Assembly: GCA_900319995.1 (NCBI GenBank)
Contig: ONQO01000017.1
Span: forward strand, 1 to 32,800
Direction of reading: 5' to 3'
Source: an uncultured Bacteroidales bacterium
GTDB lineage: Bacteria > Bacteroidota > Bacteroidia > Bacteroidales > Paludibacteraceae
Length of the DNA stretch: 32,800 nucleotides
A program made the position numbers and the translations under genes. Positions 1-6,906 of the stretch are shown here, piece after piece (the first letter of the stretch is position 1; the number at the start of each line of letters is the position of its first letter). The notes under the pieces are model-generated. The model was not told the origin of the DNA. It searched no databases and saw nothing but the letters and a program-made list of their open reading frames with translations.

Positions 1-369
1 TATGTCATCACCCAACTCATGGCTATTGGTATTGACGGTTTTATCAGCAAGAACGGACCCTTGGAGGAAATACGGCTCGCCATCGACTCCGTCGCGGAGG
101 AAGTGCCTTTCTACGGTCGCGACATTGCGGTACTGGTGCGCGATATAGCTGATGCCAAACTCAATAAGCGTGCCACGTCATTGCTCACCAAACGCGAACT
201 GGAAATCATCGAGGCATGCTGCGCAGGCAAACTGGGCAAAGAGATAGCGGATGAATTCCACATCTCCCTCCGGGCTGTCAATAGCCATAAGACCAATATC
301 TTCAACAAACTCGGTCTCTCATCTTCCGTCGAGATGGTTCGCTTCGCCCTCGAGCACGGCATAATCTGA
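1..369 (+). CDS. LuxR-type response regulator, C-terminal part
   Basis: The reading frame is open from the first base, so the gene begins outside the window. What remains is the end of a receiver domain (the stretch around GIDGFISKNG is the usual last strand and helix with the conserved lysine) followed by a LuxR/NarL DNA-binding domain. The helix-turn-helix runs from LTKREL through KEIADEFHISLRAVNSHKTN to the IFNKLGL helix. This arrangement is that of NarL/FixJ-family regulators, which a sensor kinase phosphorylates. The partner kinase and the phosphorylated aspartate lie outside the window. The frame stops at TGA 367-369 and a hairpin terminator follows. Family assignment is firm; the regulated genes are unknown. 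Confidence 0.9.
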   Translation, partial: YVITQLMAIGIDGFISKNGPLEEIRLAIDSVAEEVPFYGRDIAVLVRDIADAKLNKRATSLLTKRELEIIEACCAGKLGKEIADEFHISLRAVNSHKTNIFNKLGLSSSVEMVRFALEHGII

Positions 370-419
370 TGCTACCTTTCATTAATTAGTTTATCTTATA
401 AATATCCTGAACATTCAAG

Positions 420-450
420 CACCCTGCATTTCAATGCGGGGTGTTTCTTT
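420..450 (+). terminator. Rho-independent terminator after the response regulator
   Basis: An 11-base stem (CACCCTGCATT at 420-430 against AATGCGGGGTG at 433-443, with one G-T pair) has a very short loop and is followed by a T-rich run. It lies 50 bases after the stop codon of the regulator. Confidence 0.7.
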
Positions 451-971
451 TGTCTATCCCCTCGTCCTCCTCCATCTGATGCCGGTTTCTCACTTGGTCT
501 ATTGCGTCCGCATTTGATGCGGATATGAATATGTTTTCTTCGTTCATTTCAGGTCGATACTATCGACCGCTCCAAAACAATTAATATGAAATACAAATCT
601 ATGTACAAATACTTGTTGGCACGGTAGTGCTACGGACGGTAAAGCAGGGTTTTGTATGTTTTTTTCTTGGCTCTCTCTCCGCCTTGCATGGTGGTTCTAT
701 AAAAAGTTCTATCTTTAATAAGGTGTGCGCTCTGCGCACAAGCGATCTTTGACATATTGTCTTCTCTTTCCCCTTTTATAAGGTGTTCTTATCTCGCTTC
801 GCTCGAACGATTATTTCTCTGCCGCTCCGCTCTATCGATTGCTGCGCTTCGCTCACTTCTTTGTCTTTGCTCCGCAAAATTTCTTTATAGGATGGGGTCG
901 TCTTACAGCTTGCATCGCCGGACATGCTATACAAAGAAAGACCCCCAAGACGAATCTCAGAGGTTCTCAAA
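451..971. other. Gene-free stretch with small hairpins
   Basis: I see no convincing gene here; the open frames have unnatural composition and no recognisable domains. There are two clean hairpins: TCCGCAT with its complement at 507-523, and GGTCGAT with its complement at 552-568. From about 793 to 880 the motif GCTTCGCTC or GCTCCGC recurs four times, the last as a TTTGC-TCC-GCAAA mini-hairpin. The same mini-hairpin sequence occurs in the insert inside the broken vsr near 3208. Confidence 0.5.
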
Positions 972-1010
972 GTGGCGGTAAGGGTTTTCATAGCAAGCCT
1001 ATTTGTTCGA
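972..1010 (-). pseudogene. Fossil of a glycosylase/ogt gene junction
   Basis: These 39 bases match the junction of the glycosylase and ogt pseudogenes at 28064-28102 in 33 positions. Read on the minus strand, the last codons of the glycosylase (ending IGLL and stop) overlap the ogt start (MKTLTAT here, MKTITAT at the other locus) in the same ATGA arrangement. Homology fades on both sides: upstream lies the cupin stop codon, and downstream the frame continues as unrelated sequence to about 776. This looks like a leftover of a second or earlier copy of the repair gene pair. Confidence 0.55.
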
Positions 1011-1024
1011 GAATCACCGTGTTT

Positions 1025-1414
1025 TTAGAGTTCCGGGTGCTGGATAGTTATTTCTGCTCCGGGAGAAGAGAAGTAGAACATATTGAGAATGACGGGTTTG
1101 GAACTGCGGTTCTCGCCCCGATGGATAGTGCCGATGACTTCCACAAGAGCTTCGCCTTCATGGAAGGTTTTCTCTGTTCCATCTTGGCAAACGATGGTTA
1201 AGTCGCCCTGCTGAACGATGCCGTAATTGACTACGGTATGATGATGCCAACCGGTCTTGGCACCAATCGGGAAGTCCAATCGGATCACCCGTAGTTCGGG
1301 TTGTCCTTGTGGAAAATCCGGCAACATAGCCCCATCCCAACTCTGGGAAGTACGAATCAGTTCTGTTGTTTTAATAGCCATAGATTGAGATATATTATGT
1401 GGACAATTGTTCAT
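1025..1414 (-). CDS. Cupin-domain protein
   Basis: A small single-domain cupin. The first cupin motif is visible as the WHHH cluster followed by a G-x-V-x-Q-G-D-L turn, and the second as the stretch around EVIGTIHRGEN, so a metal-binding beta-barrel is likely. The substrate cannot be told. The frame given starts with MNNCP, 12 bases after the stop of the Nudix gene. An internal start at 1381 (MAIKTT) would give a protein of about 118 residues, closer to the usual single-domain cupin size, and is equally plausible. It is transcribed after the Nudix gene, probably as one operon. Its stop codon lies next to the repair-gene fossil at 972-1010. Confidence 0.82.
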   Translation of the reverse strand: MNNCPHNISQSMAIKTTELIRTSQSWDGAMLPDFPQGQPELRVIRLDFPIGAKTGWHHHTVVNYGIVQQGDLTIVCQDGTEKTFHEGEALVEVIGTIHRGENRSSKPVILNMFYFSSPGAEITIQHPEL

Positions 1415-1426
1415 GAGGAGATTGTT

Positions 1427-1807
1427 TTATCGTTTTAGTTCTTCAATAATTTCTTCGTCGGCTGGCAGCCACTGAACGGAGTGCAGTTCGCCGGGGTTCA
1501 GCCATCTGGCGGCTTCGTGCTCCAAGAGCGTAACTGCACTATCTAAGGTACACTTGAAACAATGCATCGTCAGATGAAAAGTAGGGTAGTCATAATCAAT
1601 CGTCCGCAATAGTTCACCGACTTCTATCTCTGCGTCCAACTCCTCGCGTATCTCGCGTTTCAAGGCTTGTTGGGGCGTTTCTCCGGCTTCCATCTTACCG
1701 CCCGGAAACTCCCACCAGTCTTTCCATTCTCCGTAGCCTCGTTGCGTGGTAAAGATTCGTCCTTGCTCGTCAAAAATGATGGCAGCGACAACTTCAATGG
1801 TTTTCAT
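1427..1807 (-). CDS. Nudix hydrolase, MutT-like
   Basis: A 126-residue Nudix protein. The Nudix box runs from G37 (GGKMEAGE, then seven residues, then REIREEL), with the catalytic glutamates E55 and E56. The usual glycine after the EE pair is replaced by aspartate (ELDAEI), a variant I believe occurs among (deoxy)nucleoside triphosphate pyrophosphohydrolases. The N-terminal motif EVVAAIIFDEQGRIFTTQR is typical of MutT-type enzymes that clear oxidised nucleotides such as 8-oxo-dGTP. Substrate is inferred from family only. It is the first gene of a likely two-gene unit with the cupin gene 12 bases downstream. No Bacteroidota-type promoter is obvious upstream. Confidence 0.88.
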   Translation of the reverse strand: MKTIEVVAAIIFDEQGRIFTTQRGYGEWKDWWEFPGGKMEAGETPQQALKREIREELDAEIEVGELLRTIDYDYPTFHLTMHCFKCTLDSAVTLLEHEAARWLNPGELHSVQWLPADEEIIEELKR

Positions 1808-1856
1808 TCTTATTCAAAATGATTAATGCGCCAATCACTCCCGGCACCCCGGAGCG

Positions 1857-1922
1857 TTCTCCCGACGGAACGGGAGAAGCGGCCTCCGCCTAAGAGGGTA
1901 TAATAATCACCGCCAACGGCGG
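1857..1922. repeat. Two intergenic hairpins
   Basis: In the 188-base gap before the Nudix gene there is a hairpin with 8-base arms (TTCTCCCG at 1857-1864 and its complement at 1871-1878) and a second, CCGCC-AAC-GGCGG, at 1910-1922. Neither has a T-run, so a regulatory or structural role is as likely as termination. Confidence 0.45.
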
Positions 1923-1995
1923 AAAGATAACAGTCAATAGAACTTGTAAACAGGACATAGTCGTAGGTGTGTTTATAGGGTTCCCCTATATATAA

Positions 1996-2361
1996 TTAGT
2001 ATCTATGACTCTCGTATTCGTCAACTATGGCGTATATATCTAAATCCGATAAGATTTTGTTTTTGAAGGTCTTATCTACCAATAAAGCCAGTTTTGCCAA
2101 TTCCTTTCCCTGTTCGTTCAATTCAAAATATACAGGTTTCCATTTCTCGGGGTCGTTCTCGTTGTCATTAATGGCAAAATCATCTGTTTTGCCGAACTGC
2201 GGGAGAAAATGTTGGAAAAACATCTCCCCTTCTCCATAACCAAATTCGGTGGTGAAATCAACAGTCAGCATGTCCACCTTTCCGCCATTCTCAGCTGCCG
2301 CTTTGGCGAAAATCATTGCTTCCAAAAGGTAAGCATAGGGATCTCTAAGGTCATATTCCAT
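1996..2361 (-). CDS. Hypothetical protein, 121 aa
   Basis: I do not recognise this family. The protein is acidic and soluble, with no signal peptide or membrane segment. The N-terminal half begins with a predicted helix (DPYAYLLEAMIFAKAAAENG), and the C-terminus carries another helix and a tyrosine-rich acidic tail. It stands alone on the minus strand, with about 70 bases between its start and the sigma-like gene. Codon use and a frame free of overlaps make it a likely real gene. Confidence 0.6.
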   Translation of the reverse strand: MEYDLRDPYAYLLEAMIFAKAAAENGGKVDMLTVDFTTEFGYGEGEMFFQHFLPQFGKTDDFAINDNENDPEKWKPVYFELNEQGKELAKLALLVDKTFKNKILSDLDIYAIVDEYESHRY

Positions 2362-2430
2362 AATTTGAGATTTATTTAATTTGCTTTGTCAAAAGGCAAT
2401 TTCTTTGCCGTATTTTATCGTTATAGTTTT

Positions 2431-2751
2431 TCAGGCTTGAGCCTTGGCTATGTGAGCTTTCAGGGAAGCAAGGGCACGGCGGTGCAGATTGTACAGATTA
2501 GGAAGGGAGACTTCCATTTCTTCTGCCATGAACTGCATGGAAAGACGCTCACGGTATAGTCCGACCAGCAGGCGGCGGTAGCGTTCATTCGGCAAGCTGT
2601 CCAGCGCATCGGCTATGGCATATTGTTTCTCGTTCGGTTGCCCGGCAAACAGGCTGTCCTCGTCCAAGAACCTGTCCATCTGGTCCGGCTCCATATTGAT
2701 TTCGTGCCTGTCATGCCAAGGGTCAAAATGTGTTGTTTTGTTCATGTTCAT
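2431..2751 (-). CDS. Small sigma-region-4-like HTH protein
   Basis: The open frame extends upstream to 2916, but that part overlaps the duplicated leader sequence and the hairpin at 2839-2897. I therefore place the start at MNMNKTTHF (2751) or two codons later (2745). The C-terminal half resembles region 4 of sigma-70-type factors: LDSLPNERYRRLLVGLYRERL, then a helix-turn-helix (MQFMAEEMEVSLPNLYNLHRRALASLKAHI). Region 2 is missing, so it is not a complete sigma factor; it may be an anti-sigma-like or stand-alone regulator. The start follows the 71-base repeat at 2762-2832, the same sequence that lies upstream of the rhuM-like gene, so the two genes may share control. Confidence 0.65.
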   Translation of the reverse strand: MNMNKTTHFDPWHDRHEINMEPDQMDRFLDEDSLFAGQPNEKQYAIADALDSLPNERYRRLLVGLYRERLSMQFMAEEMEVSLPNLYNLHRRALASLKAHIAKAQA

Positions 2752-2761
2752 TTGCGTTTTT

Positions 2762-2832
2762 GTGTTAATAGATTCGTGTTTATATATACCCCTCCATATA
2801 TAAGTCAAAAAAGACCTGAAATCTATCACCTT
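2762..2832 (-). repeat. Leader repeat, copy 1 (upstream of sigma-like gene)
   Basis: This stretch is nearly identical to 5043-5112. A 27-base core containing CCCCTCCATATATAAGTC is the same in both copies. On the minus strand it reads TTGACT, then a GGAGGGG block, then TATATA, and it lies just before a coding start in both places. It looks like a promoter or operator region duplicated with the vsr gene. Confidence 0.75.
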
Positions 2833-2838
2833 CGCGTT

Positions 2839-2897
2839 CGGCAAGGAGGTTACAAAAGTCGATACCACTCTGCTTAATCGACGAGGTAACTCCTGCC
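2839..2897. repeat. Long nested hairpin in the broken vsr region
   Basis: An outer pair of arms (GGCAAGGAGGTTAC at 2840-2853 and GTAACTCCTGCC at 2886-2897, with two unpaired bases) encloses an inner perfect pair (GTCGAT at 2858-2863 and ATCGAC at 2877-2882). It lies in about 130 bases that are present after the vsr-like sequence here but absent after the intact vsr at 5111. It may be part of a small inserted element. Confidence 0.6.
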
Positions 2898-2963
2898 TCC
2901 GCTCTCCCCATAGCAAACAGCCTTCGGCTTCGGTTTACTCTGGGGACTCCAATATAGATGGAC

Positions 2964-3487
2964 TTTTTTGCAAGTGCTAGTAAATTGCGGTTGAGGGTGA
3001 CGGCTACTTGCTGCATGGTGGGTTCTGTTTTCTCTTTGGTTAGGTTGCATGCCCAGATGACGATTACCTGCCATCCGGCGTCAAGCAGCAACTGGTAGTT
3101 CCGTCGGTCCCGTTCGCGGTTGCGGTCAATCTTCGCCTGCCAGAAGGCGGTGTTGGTCTTGGGCAGTACGAACTGTCTGCATTCCTCATTAATAAAGAGT
3201 TCTATGTTTGCTCCGCAAACTCGCGCGGCGTACTTACTCCTCATACCATCCACCGGATGCTATTTCGGTACGCCTGTTCCGCTTCATCAGAAACAGCCGT
3301 TGACGAAAATCGCCGTTCTGTATCTGCGCATCACTATATCCGGCTTGCCCGGCACGCTCTTGACGTTCAGTCTGTACCGGTATCCGTGCGCCCAAAGCCA
3401 TTTCCGGACCGTTATCTCCGGCTTCGTCGCCTTGCTGCGGATATGCGACATGCAGCGATGGCGTTGTGCAGGTGTCAGGATGTCTGG
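2964..3487 (-). pseudogene. vsr: Broken second copy of vsr
   Basis: The sequence closely matches the intact vsr at 5111-5569, but it cannot make a working enzyme. It lacks the start codon: the frame enters directly from the stop codon of the doc-like gene. The 21 bases that encode the catalytic and zinc-binding stretch after GCFW are replaced by 110 bases (3177-3286), which shifts the frame and removes the HGHEGC motif. After ALAKK the C-terminus runs into foreign sequence. A frame from 3253 down to 2780 remains open across the second half, so a shortened peptide may still be made. It marks one end of a duplication around the rhuM-doc pair. Confidence 0.85.
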
Positions 3488-3493
3488 TATAAA

Positions 3494-3958
3494 TTATACA
3501 TCTTCTTGAAAATCGGTTGATTTATCACGTATCGCATTAGCAATATCGATTTTTAACTCTTCATCATAGTCTGTTCCATCTACCATACATACCATGATTC
3601 TCTGCAATAATTCTTTGTCAATATTGCCTGCTGCTACATGATATACAAATGCTTCAATTTCTGACATAAAAACTTTAGCAGCCAGAAAATATCCATTATG
3701 TAATAAAAATGCCGCGCCAATAGTCAGTGCTATTCGTTTGTTTCCGTCAATAAAACAATGTCCACAACAAAACGAGAAAACAAGATATGTTAATTTTTCT
3801 GCAAAAGAAGGATAGTAGGTATCATTTTGCACAAATTCCAATGCTGCACGAATATTCCCTTCTTTTAATATTCCGGGCGAACCACCACCACTTTTTTCTA
3901 TCATCTTATGGTATATGGATAGTAGTTCATCATATTCAATATATCTAATCTTCTCCAT
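3494..3958 (-). CDS. Doc/Fic-family toxin-like protein
   Basis: A 154-residue Fic-fold protein of the death-on-curing type. The active loop is H67-CFIDGNKR-IAL. It has the HxFxDGNKR form of Doc, which phosphorylates EF-Tu, rather than the HPFxxGNGRxxR form of AMP-transferring Fic enzymes; the second arginine is absent. The N-terminal part (ELLSIYHKMIEKSGG, IRAALEFVQNDTYYPSFAEKL) is typical of Doc-like proteins in bacterial genomes. It is translated after the RhuM-like gene, with a 14-base overlap, so the two are surely coexpressed. A toxin role with the upstream protein as regulator or antitoxin is inference from family and context. Confidence 0.88.
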   Translation of the reverse strand: MEKIRYIEYDELLSIYHKMIEKSGGGSPGILKEGNIRAALEFVQNDTYYPSFAEKLTYLVFSFCCGHCFIDGNKRIALTIGAAFLLHNGYFLAAKVFMSEIEAFVYHVAAGNIDKELLQRIMVCMVDGTDYDEELKIDIANAIRDKSTDFQEDV

Positions 3959-4970
3959 CTTCGTCTGCCTGTTTTAAGCGTTTCAGAACATCAGAGTTTT
4001 CTTCAAGAATCTGGTCAATATCTATAGATTTGTCGCCAATAAAACGATCGTACTCTTCAGGAGAAACGGCTCTCAGGTATTCTTCTATATTACTATGATA
4101 TGCATCTCTGAAACTCAAATCGCGTGATGCCATTTTAGCACGAGCATCATCCAAGTATGGCTTTTGCATCGGTGCTTCCGCAAGTTTCATGATTAATGTC
4201 TCCACTTCTTGTACCGTTAATTTGATATTTCCCTTTTCATTATAGGCATCGCGTATAGCAGCTCCTACACCATTCTCAAAGGAGGCGATTACAAGTAATA
4301 CCTCGGCATAGAGAGTATGGCGAACATTATCTTTACTATCTAATTTTAATATCTCGCGATATTCCTTTGCATTCTCTCTAAAGACAGCCTTGTATATAGC
4401 ATTAGTAACCTCTGAATACATGTTTGTTTCGTGTCCGTTTACATAAGCCCGCAAAGCTGATGTGAGTTGTTTACGATAATTGGTTTCTTTAATGGCAGTA
4501 GGCAAATAATTGGCATCGCGTCGATTAATATACTTGGTTCCTCCTCCGACTCTTTCATTAATCGTGGCAATCACAATATCCAAAATTATGCTACGTACCT
4601 GTTTAGCTTTTTCGCTTTCGGTAAGGAGCATACCAATATTAAGAAATGCACGGAAATTGAAAAGTCCTAATTGAGTCGTTTTGCTCGTCTCATTTATAAG
4701 ATGACCAAATTGTAACTTCAACTCTTTCAGCCGTTTACCCTTGCATAAAACATATCCGTTATACTTTAATTCATTTTCATATTCAGCTAAATATCTATTT
4801 ATGGTAGAAATATCTACTTCATAGAAATCTGCAACCATTTTTTTAGTAAAGCGATATTCGCCTTCAAACTCCATGCCTGTAATACCAAGATTATCCTGAA
4901 TTTTGGCTACTGCATATTTGTTGTTTAGAACATTTTGCCGTTCAATATTAGAAACAGTAAGATCATTCAT
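3945..4970 (-). CDS. RhuM-family DNA-binding protein paired with Doc
   Basis: A 341-residue cytoplasmic protein of the RhuM family. The N-terminus holds the typical segment: a degenerate start, then YRFTKKMVADFYEVDISTINRYLAEYENELKYNGY, which reads as a helix-turn-helix. This is followed by the conserved FNFRAFLNIGMLLTESEKAKQVRS stretch and a C-terminal half of helices rich in acidic residues. RhuM-like proteins often sit next to Fic/Doc proteins in mobile islands. The overlap with the doc-like gene supports a working pair in which this member could bind the operon promoter or restrain the toxin. The leader repeat at 5043-5112 lies just upstream. Exact biochemical role is unknown. Confidence 0.82.
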   Translation of the reverse strand: MNDLTVSNIERQNVLNNKYAVAKIQDNLGITGMEFEGEYRFTKKMVADFYEVDISTINRYLAEYENELKYNGYVLCKGKRLKELKLQFGHLINETSKTTQLGLFNFRAFLNIGMLLTESEKAKQVRSIILDIVIATINERVGGGTKYINRRDANYLPTAIKETNYRKQLTSALRAYVNGHETNMYSEVTNAIYKAVFRENAKEYREILKLDSKDNVRHTLYAEVLLVIASFENGVGAAIRDAYNEKGNIKLTVQEVETLIMKLAEAPMQKPYLDDARAKMASRDLSFRDAYHSNIEEYLRAVSPEEYDRFIGDKSIDIDQILEENSDVLKRLKQADEDGED

Positions 4971-5042
4971 ATTATTTTTGAGTTTTGCATTTCGTTATTC
5001 TTCTTTTTTTGTGCAAGAGCAAGAAAATCGCGGTTGTGTTTA

Positions 5043-5112
5043 GTGTTAAAAGATTCGTGTTTTATATACCCCTCCATATATAAGTCAAAAAAGAGTCCGA
5101 ATCTATCACCTT
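5043..5112 (-). repeat. Leader repeat, copy 2 (upstream of rhuM-like gene)
   Basis: This is the partner of 2762-2832, located between the end of the intact vsr and the rhuM-like start. On the minus strand it carries TTGACT, the GGAGGGG block and TATAAAA with about 16 bases between the outer boxes, like a sigma-70-type promoter rather than the Bacteroidota TAnnTTTG form. Confidence 0.7.
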
Positions 5113-5569
5113 AAAAGCAACTTTTTTTCATTTTTTTTGCAAGTGCTAGTAAATTGCGGTTGAGGGTGACGGCTACTTGCTGCATGGTGGGTTCTGTTTT
5201 GTCTTTGGTGAGGTTACATGCCCAGATGACGATTACCTGCCATCCGGCGTCAAGCAGTAACTGGTAGTTCTGTCTGTCCTGTTCGCGGTTACGGTCAATC
5301 TTCGCCTGCCAGAAAGGCGTGTTGGTCTTGGGCAGTACGAACTGTTTACATCCTTCGTGTCCGTGCCAGAAACAGCCGTTGACGAAAATCGCCGTTCTGT
5401 ATCTGCGCATCACTATATCCGGCTTGCCCGGCACGCTCTTCACATTAAGCCGGTATCTGTATCCGTGCGCCCACAGCCATTTCCGGACCGTTATCTCCGG
5501 CTTCGTCGCCTTGCTGCGGATATGTGACATGCAGCGGTGGCGTTGGGTAGGTGTCAGAACATCGGGCAT
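5111..5569 (-). CDS. vsr: Very short patch repair endonuclease Vsr
   Basis: A complete Vsr, 152 residues, matching the length of E. coli Vsr. Vsr nicks DNA 5' of the T in T:G mismatches that arise when 5-methylcytosine deaminates. Visible features are the N-terminal MSHIRSKATKPE motif, the metal-binding D51 in GKPDIVMRRYR, the zinc/active-site stretch GCFWHGHEGC (C66, H69, H71, C74) and the WQAKIDRN helix. Position 64, histidine in the E. coli enzyme, is asparagine here, which I believe is a common variant. The partner cytosine methyltransferase is probably the fused enzyme encoded at 8482-11505. The last residues (MKKSCF) come from sequence not shared with the broken copy. Confidence 0.93.
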   Translation of the reverse strand: MPDVLTPTQRHRCMSHIRSKATKPEITVRKWLWAHGYRYRLNVKSVPGKPDIVMRRYRTAIFVNGCFWHGHEGCKQFVLPKTNTPFWQAKIDRNREQDRQNYQLLLDAGWQVIVIWACNLTKDKTEPTMQQVAVTLNRNLLALAKKMKKSCF

Positions 5570-5656
5570 GGTATAGGGGTTTATTTAAATATTCGGCAAC
5601 TGTGACAATTTTAATTTATGTCTATATTGTTGAAATACAGTACAATGCGCGCTTAT

Positions 5657-5718
5657 TTCGTTTAAAGTTCGTTTAATATTCATTTATTTTTCGTTTACTT
5701 TTATTCAATCTAAACGAA
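5657..5718. promoter_or_regulatory. Phased TTCGTTTA repeats upstream of vsr
   Basis: TTCGTTTA occurs at 5657, 5668 and 5690, and its complement TAAACGAA at 5711. The spacings of 11, 22 and 21 bases put all four on nearly the same face of the helix. They lie in the gap before the intact vsr and could be binding sites for a regulator. No promoter box of the usual Bacteroidota type was found nearby. Confidence 0.5.
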
Positions 5719-5796
5719 CTATTAAGACAAAACCCATTCTTTTCCTTTGGCTACTTTGATTTTTCCAGCCAAGCGCAGGCTTGAGAGCAAACAGAA

Positions 5797-6366
5797 TTAT
5801 CGTTTGTTTAATTGCTCTATCAACCAATTGAATTCCTCGCCGTTTAGATTCTTACTTTGTATGTACCTCAGCGCATCCTCTGCTTTGTGCCATTTGTTTG
5901 TTTTTATCGGTTTCGGCTCATGTCCTTCTTTGGCAAACACGGACAAATCTATTTCTTTCTTCCAATTAGAGATAGTTCCATTCGAATTGATTTCAAGTTC
6001 TATATAATCGCCGTAATCTCCTTCTATCTCAAATGATGGAATAAGCCTGTTTGGGACATATCCGCAAATCTGCCAAATCGGCTTTTTCTCTGCATCTAAA
6101 AGCGTATATGTTCCGCTGTCCATCACTTTAGCCTGCATTCGCAAATACTCGTTATATTTATTCCATTCTACTAATCGACCCTCTTTGATGTCAATGGTCA
6201 TTTCTAACCGCATATCATCTGTATTCAGCATAGGTGGTACAAAATCTTCGTCACATTCCAACTCAGTCATTACACCATCATCGAAGGTGATTAAATTGTC
6301 TTCCGGATAGTACGGAATGGATATATGCACGTATTGTGTTTTGGATTTTAATTCATCGGTGGTCAT
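5797..6366 (-). CDS. Hypothetical protein, 189 aa
   Basis: I do not recognise a family. The protein is acidic and soluble, mostly predicted beta-strand in the first two thirds (TQYVHISIPYY, VMDSGTYTLLDAEKKPIW) and helical at the end (KAEDALRYIQSKNLNGEEFNWLIEQLNKR). It starts 6 bases after the stop of the deoxyribosyltransferase-like gene, so the two are one transcription unit. It may be an accessory or immunity-type protein of the island, but nothing in the sequence proves it. Confidence 0.7.
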   Translation of the reverse strand: MTTDELKSKTQYVHISIPYYPEDNLITFDDGVMTELECDEDFVPPMLNTDDMRLEMTIDIKEGRLVEWNKYNEYLRMQAKVMDSGTYTLLDAEKKPIWQICGYVPNRLIPSFEIEGDYGDYIELEINSNGTISNWKKEIDLSVFAKEGHEPKPIKTNKWHKAEDALRYIQSKNLNGEEFNWLIEQLNKR

Positions 6367-6372
6367 ATCTGT

Positions 6373-6801
6373 TTATCTTATTGTTTTTATCAACTCTCCC
6401 AAAGAAATGCAAACTTTTGTGAAGAGTTTGTACATCAGTTCGGGCTCAAAACTGTCTTTGTCCGGGATGTAGGCAAAGACTTTCTTTCCCTGTCCGGCAA
6501 ACCAACCGGCTTCTGTGTGTGCAGATCTTCCGCACGGCAATACCAGCACGCAAGCATCGCAAGCACTCATAGCATCAATATCGTTCTTGAACTGCCGCTC
6601 AGCTAACGGATGAGAGAGGTTGGCTTGGTACTTCGCAGGAGTCCAGTCCATGCAGTTCGGATCGACATCCGTCCAATGGAATCCGGGATCACCTGAAAGC
6701 GGATTGCGAAAGTCGTACACTTCATACCCCGCCTCCCGCAAGGCGGTTACCACTTCGGGATAATATGTGTTCCTCCAAGAGGATGCGATGTAGAGGTGCA
6801 T
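6373..6801 (-). CDS. Nucleoside 2-deoxyribosyltransferase-like protein
   Basis: A 142-residue Rossmann-like protein of the nucleoside 2-deoxyribosyltransferase family. It begins with the strand LYIASSWRN, followed by the YEVYDFRNP turn. The active-site region is near DACVLVLPCGRSAHTEAGW, where the glutamate in TEAG is the expected nucleophile. Family members move deoxyribose between bases or hydrolyse nucleotides, and similar genes are common in phages and mobile islands. Distant relatives (SLOG/DprA-like) also serve in defence as nucleotide sensors, so a role in nucleotide salvage or in signalling is open. It is cotranscribed with the hypothetical gene downstream. Confidence 0.78.
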   Translation of the reverse strand: MHLYIASSWRNTYYPEVVTALREAGYEVYDFRNPLSGDPGFHWTDVDPNCMDWTPAKYQANLSHPLAERQFKNDIDAMSACDACVLVLPCGRSAHTEAGWFAGQGKKVFAYIPDKDSFEPELMYKLFTKVCISLGELIKTIR

Positions 6802-6906
6802 TTATTGGCACTGCTCTATAGATAACTTTTTCAATGCCATAGTTTGCGTGACATGTCGCTTAATACTGAGGACTGTAGTATTAAGTGGTTCTTTCTAAGA
6901 AACAAT

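Noticed and set aside
793-880. GCTTCGCTC repeats considered as a CRISPR array
   Set aside because: Units are about 9 bases with unequal spacing and no 25-40-base repeats; no cas gene is present.
757-1201. Overlapping open frames in the gap before the cupin gene
   Set aside because: Unnatural composition, no domain, and they overlap the cupin gene or the junction fossil.
3257-3520. Plus-strand frame opposite the broken vsr
   Set aside because: Antisense of vsr sequence; the same frame exists opposite the intact copy.
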